Below, piece after piece: positions 46,011-56,079 of a stretch of DNA of 64,000 nt; position 1 is the first letter of the stretch, and each line of letters starts with the position of its first letter. Below the pieces are notes generated by a model. The model was not told the origin of the DNA. It searched no databases and saw only the letters and a list, made by a program, of their open reading frames with translations. The DNA comes from Plantago elongata. Taxonomy: Eukaryota; Streptophyta; Magnoliopsida; Lamiales; Plantaginaceae. The translations under genes were made by a program, and so were the position numbers. Location of the stretch: positions 41,230-105,229 of the forward strand of contig JAYMSP010000045.1 in NCBI GenBank assembly GCA_036897095.1, read 5' to 3'.

Positions 46011-47765
46011 AACAAAACAAAGGTTTTTACAAATTTACAAATTAATTTTTATAATTTGATTGTATCATTGTTAAATTTTAAATTGTATAATAGCATTAGT
46101 ACAATGCCAGTTGATACTACAATTTCGGTTGCAAGTTGGTATTTGTGCACACTCTTGGTAAAACTAAATGGAGGAGACCTTTGGTTGGGACTTTCGTTGA
46201 ACAGGTGCGTGCAAGGTGAACAGAAAGAAATAGATATTCATTTAGGGTTAGGGCCGAGCCATCTATGGGAACGCAGGTGGGTATTTTAACCATGTACGGA
46301 TCTGCACATGTGCAAGGAGGATCTCGATGAGGATCACCGCACAAGGTCCAAAATATTTGGGGTCCATTATATGTATGGAAATAAAATTTTAAAATAGTTT
46401 GTAAATTTAATTCATATATCTTTTTCTTTTCTAAATGTTTATATTTTTATTTGTATCTAGAATTTCATATGTTATATGTCATGATTTACAAGGGTTTGAA
46501 AATTAACTTTTATAATCTAATTATATAAATTCTTCAAGATCGTCACATATTTAATTTCATACATTATAAATATACTTAAAGCATTTATTGGTGAAGTATA
46601 GATTTCCCCTTACAATACATAAATATGAAAACGATTACCAATATACTTAAATTATTCATAATTATTTAAGGTTAAATATTAATTTCTTTAACTTGAAACA
46701 TTTATATTTGAAAACGATTTCATCACTTTAATTTTAAGTATTACTTTTTGTTTTAAAATATAACTTCTTGCATTTTAGTTTGCAATTTTATTTTGTTATG
46801 ATCTTAAAATTTGAGAGTGAATATTAAAATTTGCACAGAGCCTCTAAAAACTTAAAACCGATCTTGATTTGAACGAATCAAAATGACTTGTGGGTTATTT
46901 CAACATCCAACATAAGCTTGGTATACATTAGAAATAATTTTTGTTTGAGGGTGCAGTGAAACGATGGTTTTTTGTTTACCCAAATTTGAATCGGGATCCA
47001 ATTTATTTTAAGTTTTCTAAAATTATGTGTAAAATTTATGTATACGCACTTCTTGGTTCCTGCTCCATTTATTTAGCACATTTTCTTCTAAACATCCCAA
47101 TTCTTTCCCAATATAATTAACAATATCTGTATTGGATTAATATTTGATCTTATACAATCCACCGGTCACATACTAAGTGATTACCGATTTCAATTTATAC
47201 CATACAAATTTGCAATCAAAACAAGTATTTACCATTTATTTGGTAACCGTTAATAAATGGGTGAATGTATATGTCATATAAAGTTTGTAATAGTCGTCCT
47301 AGTGAAGTTAAATCAAGAGCAATCTTCGACTGAATAGGAAAATACTGCAGGTATGCTTTATGAACTAAATATATACTTTATATTAGATGTTCAGTCACTT
47401 AAATGGCTGATTGCAATAACATTTAAATCGCTCCATTTAGCTCGATAAACAGTAATTTGGCCTGTCAAAGCGTTTGTAGCCGAGTGGCAAGCTGAAACAC
47501 CCCGTAACCATGAGGTCACGTGAATAGAGATTAGTGTTGATTTGCATCTAGAATCAATTGATAAATTTGTCTTGTTCAATAATTGTAATTGTAATACAAT
47601 ATTTCATGTTCAATAATAATTAAAAAATAATAGTGATTTGGCCTAAAATACACTCCAAAATCATAATGACCATTTAAGTGCCATACCAATCAGCCCCCTG
47701 GTTGTGTGTGTGTGTGTGAAAATGTCTAATACACCAGCCCACCCGAAAAAAAATTCTGGATCCGG
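46011..47765. other. AT-rich DNA with transposon debris
   Basis: Near 46340 GGTCCAAAATATTTGGGGTC and near 47745 AAAAAATTCTGGATCCGGC are phrases I associate with ends of plant DNA transposons, so a decayed element may fill this interval. Near 47468 GTAGCCGAGTGGCAAGC resembles a tRNA A box (possible truncated SINE). A (GT)n run lies at 47700-47720. No gene. Confidence 0.4.
47298..47403 (+). repeat. Direct repeat flanking the p23 pseudogene, left copy
   Basis: Shares AGAGCAATCTTCGACTGAAT, ATACTGCAGGTATGCTTT and TATTAGATGTTCAGTCACTT with 49102-49243. The right copy has an extra stretch of about 35 bases in the middle. Confidence 0.8.
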
Positions 47766-48190
47766 CCTTGCTTATGAATTGGATCTTGATCTTTATGACA
47801 TGGTTGATGTCAGTGTAAAGTAGCTAGTGAAAGATAAGTATTCAGTACTGTTTCCTTGGCGTATTTTTGCCAGAACAATATGTTGCAACAACCGGGTCTG
47901 ACTATTTTGATAACATATATCAGGAGAGCAAAGTGAACTTTACCTCAATGCATGTATGTTACCTTGTGAAGAAAGCTGAGGATAAGTGGTGGAGCAGGCA
48001 GCAGGCTTCTCGAGCAAGGGGGAAATCCAGCAATATTTTTTAAAGTAACGGCTAAAGTGTGACTCGAACTCCCGAACTATTGATTGGAGGTGAAGCGTAT
48101 TACCAACTGAGTTGCGCTTCGTTGTTAGTATTTTTGAAAGTTGACTGGGACAAATGGGTTGATGAAGATGAACAAGACAAGAAGGGTTGG
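47766..48190 (+). pseudogene. p23 co-chaperone pseudogene fragment
   Basis: Exon-like pieces read LAYELDLDLYDMVDVS (47766-47814), then after a GT-AG intron ESKVNFTSMHVCYLVKKAED and KWWSR (from 47924), then VDWDKWVDEDEQDKKG (from 48140). This is the core of the CS domain and the diagnostic WW...VDWDKWVDEDE segment of plant Hsp90 co-chaperone p23. A one-base shift at the GGGGG run near 48018 and a SINE at 48047-48128 break the frame. The 5' third of the gene is missing. Confidence 0.8.
48047..48128 (-). mobile_element. tRNA-derived SINE, copy 3, inside the p23 exon
   Basis: On the minus strand the 82-base insert starts CTAACAACGAAGCGCAACTC, continues AGTTGGTAATACGCTTCA, and has a B-box-like GGGAGTTCGAGTCAC. 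It lies between 13-base target-site duplications TATTTTTTAAAGT (48034-48046) and TATTTTTGAAAGT (48129-48141), one mismatch. Removing one duplication plus the insert restores p23 sequence ...FLKVDWDKW, showing it landed in coding sequence. Confidence 0.88.
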
Positions 48191-49297
48191 TTTTACATTC
48201 GTGTCATTACACTCGTATCACTTTGTGATCCTGAAATTTACCTGCTTGGAACCTGTGGCTGAGAATGATGTTACATTTTTTTCTGAATAGGTGTGTTGAT
48301 TTCTCGGTGAGTGGCTAGCAGTTTTTATGATTCTTGAGGTGTTAGATATGTTGTCTAACCTTGCTTACAATACATATTATGTACTGTGTTTTCATATCAA
48401 TGCCTAAGTGTATGTTTGGATGTCAATTTAAATTGTCCGTTTTGTATATAAAACTGACAATTTAAATTGACTTTTGCCAATTCAAATTATATGATCAGAC
48501 CCTTAAATCATTTTAAAATATCAACATGGGTCGAGCTGGAGACTTCGACACTAGATCTATGGTCTACTGTGTAGCTTTCATTTTTCTTTATTTTTCACCA
48601 TCTGTCTCTGGTTTGCTTTATTTTTCACCATCTGTCTCTGGTTTGTAGTGAAAGCAACACTGATGAAGAGGAAACACATGAGTCGGCAACAGGTGTTTGA
48701 ACCAGTGTCTTATGAAATCATGTAAACTTTTTAGTATTATCTCAGAATGCTTTCTTGTAGCCTCCTATTTTAGTAGTACCATTTAGTTGTGAGACTTAAT
48801 TCAAGCATAATTACCCAACAGATAAACCAATCCAAATAACTCCATAATTTTACGCGTTAATCAAATCTCACTTTGTGACTTGATAATTTAATTAGCAATA
48901 GTACTATATTCTCCACACAGGCCTGCTTTCAACTGTATCCTCTTACATTTATCGTGCCACACAACATGCAAAATACACATAAATTCAAACGTTGGACATT
49001 AAACCAATGTAACTCTAGGGTTTTTCATTATTTCACAAAACCAATGGAATTCTAGGGTTTTCCATTATTTCACTAGCAAGCTAAATTATCTGAAGAAAAT
49101 ACTAGTGAAGTTAAATTAAGAGCAATCTTCGACTGAATAGGAAAATGATTTTATTGATAACATCAGCTGAAGAAAATACTAAATACTGCAGGTATGCTTT
49201 CTGAACTAAAGACATACTTTATATTAGATGTTCAGTCACTTAGTTGTACGTACCATTAAATTATCAAGAAGTGGACATCCAAACAAATGTTAAGGGC
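48191..49297. other. Intergenic DNA with short duplications
   Basis: A 30-base unit (TTTATTTTTCACCATCTGTC plus CTCTGGTTTG) is tandemly doubled at about 48588-48647. The right copy of the flanking direct repeat lies at 49102-49243. No gene. Confidence 0.5.
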
Positions 49298-52200
49298 CTA
49301 TGAAATAGAATTAATATAAGCAGAATGTCTAGCCAAAACCAGTTCAATTAGTGGGGATTCAACATCTGCACCGGCCTGAGTCTTGTCCCGACGAACTGTT
49401 ATCTTTTCATTCTTCGAGACAACTGTAACCTCCTCTTTGCGGCTTAAAAGCTCATTCGCTATCACCATATGCATATCGTACCTATTAAGCGCCATATTTG
49501 CCTTCTCCAGAAGGATCTTCGTGTCAGTCTCCAACTGTCATGCAGCAAAAAAGAAAAATTAAATGACTCAGCAAAGTATTCGGGCATATTAATAGGTGTC
49601 ATTAGACAAGGACCACATATGTAGTAGAGAAAATATTTTAAAATATACCGCCGAGTGAGACACGTCCCAATGGTTACTTGTCCAAAAGTTATACCCGGTC
49701 ATTTTTTCGCTCCGACTTGGTGATTTATTACACGTGCCGGGGTAATTCACACGTAGGAAGTGCCTCAAGCGTCGAAAGTATCTCAAGCGCTTGACACATA
49801 TCATATCGTGATTCAATCGAAAATTATTTTGAAAGAAAATTCAGAAAAAAAAAGACAAATTCAAAAAATACAATGTCATTGTGTCGAGGCGCGTGAGATA
49901 CCCCTGTGTTTGTAATTAATCACAAATCGGAGAAAAAAATGACCGGAGTATATCTTCTAAACAAGTAGCTTTGTAAGGTATTATACATAGTTCATTATGC
50001 AATATATAAAATGGACATGTCTCATTTCCCCGCTTTCTACATCCCAATTTTGTTTTGAGACCTGGGGCTAAATTCATTCGGGGCTAGAAGAAGCAAGGGT
50101 AAAAAATACAGAAGAATAGAACCTTAAATGATATGCAGAATGCATTGGGTGCCCAATCCTTCCTCAACACTGAAAGCATCTTTGGAACCTGAGCAAGTCG
50201 CATGTCTAGAGGACCAGAGCCAGATTGAATTTTATGAACTACCTGCACATTGGACAATGTTAAGGTCACATGTTAGTAAGTAATTACACAAATATAAATT
50301 TGAGAGACAAAAGCTAGAATTATGAGTCACAATTCACAACTGCGACGAGTAATTGTGACTTCAATGTTTTTTTGGTACACAACAAAAAGTAGTATCGGTG
50401 GAGAGGAGCCACATTGAACGTACAACAAGAAGAAAATATGGAAACAACCCGTGTGAATTTTGACCAAAGCTACTTCAAAAATTCAAAGTCAACGGTTTGT
50501 GCAATTAATTTGATCACGGGTTAAGAAACTTCAAAATGGAAGTATCAAACATGTTTACTAGATTATGCTATATACAGAAATTATTTGTCATCATTCACAG
50601 TTTCACTTTTAACTTTTCATACTTAATACTATTAAATAATGAATTTCTTTTGCAAAACACCATATTCGTTCACGCGTGTAACGACCCGACCACTAATGGG
50701 CCGAGACATGGCCCGTTAGGCCGGCAAGGTTACGCATGAGTAGCCCACCACTCGAGTACGATATTGTTCATTTTGAACAGAAGCCCGCACGAATTTGTTT
50801 TTGAATTCCCAAAAGGGAATATACCATAGGAGAGAGTGAGTGGTGGTCTACATATATATACCCCTCATCCCTTACACTCACAAGCAACGTGGGATGTTGG
50901 GTTTTACAAACTACCCTTTAAATTTTCGACGTCCTCGTCGAGCTTTCTTGGGGTTGTCTCGGGACCAACCAGCCGTGCAAGATTCTAAAGGTGGCTCCTA
51001 CATGCCCAAGAGGTGGCTCCCACCGCCCATACAGTGTAGCACTTTGCCCCGCATGACACTTAGTTCCCGCAATTCTGGATAGTCCGCTCTGATACCATAT
51101 GTAACGACTCGGCCACTAATGGGCCAAAACCCGGCCCGTTGGACCGGCAAGATTACGCATGACTGGCCCACCACTCGGTACGATATTGTCCGCTTTGGAC
51201 CGGAACTCACACGGATTTGTTTTTGAGTTCCTCAAAAGCACTCATACCATAGGAGAGTGGTGGTCTACATATATACCATTTATCCCTTACACTAACCAGG
51301 TGGGATGTTGGGTATTACAACCCACCTGTCTAAATATATGTACTCTGTATCAACATTCAAAAAGCAGGTGCATGGGATAGGTTCATTACCATGCTATCCC
51401 ATGGAACATAGAAATCAGAAACTGCTGCAGCAAGATAAAACATAGCACTTCGCCCAAAGCTATTCATCGATGCTGCAATTAACTGCAAAATCTGCCCATA
51501 AAAAAAAAATGGGTTTCAGTAAAAGCAACGAAAACAAGCCCATTCTACACATTATACCCATCAAATATACTCGCTCAGATGGATTCAGTCGTTGCATGCT
51601 AGAGGCCAGTAATTGATGGGCTCACTGTTGTGTATATCTTGGTTTTTCTCTCTCAATCGAATAGCCAAATAAATTCAAGAGCATAATAAATAGATGTGAA
51701 AGAATCACTTTCAAAGTGGTGAAGATGAATAATCAAAGCAGATGCTGCAAGCCTACAACCTTGTAGCCTCTGTCTGGTTTCATTTCAGTAATTAAAGAAA
51801 ATGCATCAATTTAGCAACTGATGGGTTTTCTTTTTAGAACCACACAAATTTAAGCTAAACTAATATCATCCTTCACTTGCTTAAATGCATACAAATCTGG
51901 TTATAGATGTTGACAAAAATACAGTCTCGTACCTTGCAAAGAATCTATATCTACTTCATTTATCAGATTTACTTCCAGAACCAGAAAATTAACTCAAATA
52001 CCGGGATGCAAGTCTTTGCAGACTTGAATATTGATCACAGGATAGACTTATGCAGACAACATTCTTGAGGAACCATGAACAACAATTTGGATAAATGCTT
52101 TGGTCGTCAAAAGTTTAGCATTGTCCTAAAGTTCAGTATTACATTTGTAACTTATGGACAAGTGTTTAAATGAAAGGTTTTCTGGTCCAACCGCTAAATA

Positions 52201-53456
52201 CTTATGACAGGGCTTTGTACTTCACGGGAAGGGAAAAAAAGCGGCAGTTAAAAGTTAATAGGTAGATAACCTGAAGATATTCAAAAATCGTGGTGAAAGG
52301 AAGCTTTAACAAGGTGCCTCCAGTAATAGCCTGCAACAAATTGTGATGTCTTGAATTTCAATAGATCACAAATTGAGCAACATTGAAAGATAAGTTTTCA
52401 ACAGATATACGATGCTTACAGAACGGTTTTCACCTACAGCTCTTTTCACTGTTTCGGCATGAGAAGGCAGCACTGAAATGGTCAAAAGAAAATGTAAATT
52501 GTCAATACAACTACTTTGACGCTTCATGCAATATAGTCAAACACAAGTCACTGAAAAAACGGAGAGAGATTCCCAAGTACAGAAACAACGCATGTCCTAA
52601 AGTTTATAGCATCCTCTATATAGTTAAACTAGACTCCATTAGCAGACCAAACAATCAAAAGTGGACTTCTAGAAAGTTAAAGGTCGAAAACAGTTCATGG
52701 ACAATAACATTACTTTGTGTAAATTAAGAGACTACCAACCTGTAATGCTTGACTCGCGGTTAACCTCAAAACATTCAAGCAATGGATCATCCGGCAGAGA
52801 TCTGCAATATGGCTGGCAGGTACCTCTGCACACATGTTTGCATGACGTTATTATGGCAACAATCACAGAATACGGCTTGAGAGCAGATAGAAACATGAAA
52901 GTACTTTAAGTTTACCTACCTACGGTAGAGAAATACTACAGCATATCCAGCCTTCAGAAAGTATCTGCAAATCCATAATTTAACTTGACAATCTAAATAT
53001 AGTAGTAATTGTCAAAACAATCAATATAAAGAATAAACTATGCTGTTTACTCCGTCGATGCAGCTCCTCTATGACCTGAGCTGAAATTGTCAATGTAACG
53101 GACACATCGCTGTTCCAATGGAACAGTTGTCCCACCGGATGTCACGCATACCACCCTCTTGGTGCTTTCAGTGCCTGAAGACATGGATTTACAAATTTCA
53201 GAAACACAGATTCTATGGTCCAATTGGACTATCGGTGAGTGATGACTGAATACCACAAGTATATTAACACACATATGAGAAAAAGAGACTGCAACTGAAC
53301 CAACAACTTACGCAATGGAGAAGAACTCCAAATAAATTCATCCAGTTTTCTCTTGAGCTCAGAGCCATCCTTAAGAGGAGGAGCTGAATCGAAGAAGGCT
53401 TTTATATCTGAAAGTGGGGTGTTTGCAAAAGATCCCTTGTCATCTGACACATCCAT
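49298..53456 (-). CDS. COAB: Phosphopantothenate--cysteine ligase (CoA biosynthesis)
   Basis: Nine exons (53456-53312, 53174-53051, 52964-52920, 52825-52740, 52472-52420, 52330-52271, 51491-51390, 50242-50123, 49534-49298) join in phase to encode 323 residues. The enzyme joins 4'-phosphopantothenate to cysteine, using a nucleotide triphosphate, in the second step of CoA synthesis. Residues about 54-104 hold the conserved [20 protein letters not shown] and [20 protein letters not shown]. Further signatures are [33 protein letters not shown] and ISFKLETD near the C-terminal third. Length fits plant CoaB (about 310-320). No transit peptide is obvious, so it is likely cytosolic. The minus-strand leader before the ATG is probably spliced (acceptor ATCACAG just upstream). 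Intron 6 (51390-50242) hosts a TRIM element. Confidence 0.95.
50677..51319 (-). mobile_element. TRIM retrotransposon in an intron of the CoaB gene
   Basis: Two direct repeats, 50677-50908 and 51100-51319, both start TGTAACGAC and end TTACA on the plus strand and are clearly similar throughout. On the minus strand the 5' LTR (51319-51100) is followed immediately by TATGGTATCAGAGCGG, a primer-binding site for initiator Met-tRNA. The interior is only about 190 bases and non-coding, as expected for a terminal-repeat retrotransposon in miniature. It lies in the same orientation as the host gene. No clear 5-base target duplication was found. Confidence 0.85.
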
Positions 53457-55030
53457 ATATAGATCAGAAACCTGTGATCTCAACTACAAGTCTACAACTC
53501 TGAACTTTGAGGATCCCACAAGGTAAAACATTTTCAGGATCTACAATGAAAAACAGTTGGAATCAAGATTTTGCATGAGTACACGTCTGTGTTCAAAATG
53601 TATAACAAACACCATCCCCGCAAGAAGTTGAAAGATACAGGTAACAAACACCCATGTGGCACAACGCTACACCTTTCAAGTTTCAACCAGATACATAAGG
53701 GGACTCATTGTACAGCCCAAACGCACCAATGCACTCCACTCAACATATAACCATAAAAACTCAACCGTTGGGGTCCATCAGGATATCTTCCCAAGATGGT
53801 GGCAGTTGCATTGCTTGGAAATTGGAATCTTGACAGCATTACATTTAGACCTCAAATTGTACAATATAAATACTAACAGTCACCCACCAAAAGGAAAGAA
53901 AAAATACAATTCCAGCAAAACTGTTGGTGAATCATTCACAAATCAGGGAATAAAATTTAAATCTTTAGCTCTAATAACACTGTAACAACGTATGCAAATT
54001 GAATGCATCCCAACACAAATGCAGTCATAAATGCATCAATTCGATTCACCTTTTCTCAATGTGATAACTTGATCTGAAATTTTCAAAAGACATGGAATGC
54101 ACTTTGCCACTTGGTAAAGCTAATAACACATCATTCTTCAAGTTCACATGAAATTTACTAAACAGGATGTCTAAGTGTGATAGAGCACGGGACTTTAGGA
54201 TAAAGAAAAGATATGATATTGGTGTAGCAAAGGCACCTGTCTGAAGTTTTATTGAAAGAACTAAGAAACAGTTCATGTGCAAGTGATAAGCAGGGGATTT
54301 TGGGATAAATACAGATATGATTTTGGTGAAGCAAAGCTACCTTTCTATAGTTTTAGTGAAGCAGCTAAAATGAAGTAAAGACACCAATTTCCACAAACAC
54401 AACCAACCTAAAGGGTGAAACCCACTCTAATGAATAAACTAGACTTGAACCTGACTATTCAAAAATCTCACTTGAACTCTATTAGATCCTTCAACAGTTG
54501 AACTAACAACTTCATAAGCTCACCTGAGCTCCATTAGGTACTTCAACTAACAACTTTCTAATTCAACTCGAACTCCAACTTCCTAATTTAACTAAAATTC
54601 TACTAATACGTAACTCGCCTATCAAAACTAAAAGCATAAGAATGGCAAAATTAATTGTAACGTGGTAACTTGATCCAAATTAAAAAAAAAAAATGGAATG
54701 CAACAACACAGCATTTTTCAAGTTCACAGGAAATTCATCAAACACCTCATGTGCAAGTATCTCAACACAATAAGCTCCCAAAAGCAACGGTTTTTTAGTC
54801 TCTAAGCGCTTAATAATAGCAGTAGTTTACTTGATAGATGAAAATGCATACAGTTTATGAAGTTACAAGTCCAAAACAACGAAATGAAACCAACCTGTGG
54901 CAATACAAGTATAGCAAATCTAGCAGAAACGGAAATCAATCAAGAAATTTAAGATATATACAGAAGATGAGTTAATAGAATCTGGTTTACCTTGGCATAG
55001 TGTGTGATTTGTCACTAGATTCCCTAATTT
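53457..55030. other. CoaB 5' region, leader intron and intergenic DNA
   Basis: Possible leader donor CCAAG/GTAAAC at about 54990 on the minus strand would pair with the acceptor just before the start codon. No coding exon was recognised in between. Confidence 0.4.
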
Positions 55031-55399
55031 GTCACGCTTCGAGCTTGTATAAATAGGTCGGTTTGAGTGGGCAAATCCTGTTCTTCTTAGATAATTGGTT
55101 CGAAGGACGAGGCCTATACACTGTGGTTCAGCGTATCGATCGTAGGGATGTTAATATAAGGTTGAATCAGGTAATCCAAATCCAATATGATTGAGCTTGT
55201 GAATCTGACAGATGGTAATTTGCAAACTAAGAATAAGGAAGAAAGATACTTCGAAAAAAAAATTCAATCTTAGTTTCGTATTTACGGGTCAGTTAGGAAT
55301 TTAGGATTTAGGAATTTAGGATGTGATTTTATATGATGGAGTTACGTTAGTGAAATATATATCCTGGAATTTAGGATGTGATTTATGATGTGAATTTAG

Positions 55400-55521
55400 A
55401 TAGGTTTTTACGTTGTTTGTGAATTTTTATATAGGGTTTGTGAGTTTTTACGTTGTCTGTAGATTTTTATTTAGGATATGAGATTTTTACGTTGTTTCTG
55501 GATTTTTATTTAGGGTATGTG
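55400..55521 (+). repeat. Minisatellite, about three 39-40-base units
   Basis: Each unit starts TTTTTACGTTG and continues with GATTTTTATTTAGG(G/A)TATG-type sequence. No coding role seen. Confidence 0.7.
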
Positions 55522-55748
55522 TTTTACAATTTTAATATAAAAAAAGCAGAATTTCCATATCTATTAAAAAATTTCCTAGTGTATCCGTTTATCGTCTGGA
55601 TTTTTTTAGGTTGGGCTATCGGTTAGATATCTAATTAGAAACACCACATCCGTAACATGTCATTAAACACTAACGGTCATTATTATCTTTCAATAGTCAT
55701 CATCTCATTTGCCTCCTAACTTTCTCATCACTAATTACTCGTTAATAT

Positions 55749-55865
55749 CATGTCGGGTCTCCTCCGATGCACCCCTTCTTACAAAGACCATGGGATCCAC
55801 ATGAAATGGCATACGAGTTCCACACTCTTTGTGAGAAGAGGTGCACGGGGTGTAGACCTAGCATG
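55749..55865. mobile_element. Small fold-back element (MITE-like)
   Basis: The first 46 bases (CATGTCGGGTCTCCTCCGAT...CTTACAAAG) are inverted at the other end (CTTTGTGAGAAGAGGTGCAC...GACCTAGCATG). The loop is only about 25 bases. No target duplication was identified with confidence. Confidence 0.6.
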
Positions 55866-56075
55866 AAATAAACCTAATTACTCCCAACTCCTACTAGTAC
55901 AAAGCTTAACTTCTCTATATGTGTCATAAACTCACAATCAATACTGAGTACACTTTCACATTTTTCAAACTAAATCACAACTTTAACCATAATGATCGGA
56001 AATTCAATTAAAATATGAGTTTAAAAAGTCGAGCAGTGTAAATATAATGATGTAAGAGGGAGGTGTAAAGGTCAA
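55866..56075. other. Intergenic DNA
   Basis: Nothing recognised. Confidence 0.35.
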
Positions 56076-56079
56076 ATTT

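Noticed and set aside
50677-51319. Cassandra-type TRIM with 5S rRNA promoter in its LTR
   Set aside because: The LTRs lack the 5S rRNA internal control sequence I would expect, so only a generic TRIM call is made.
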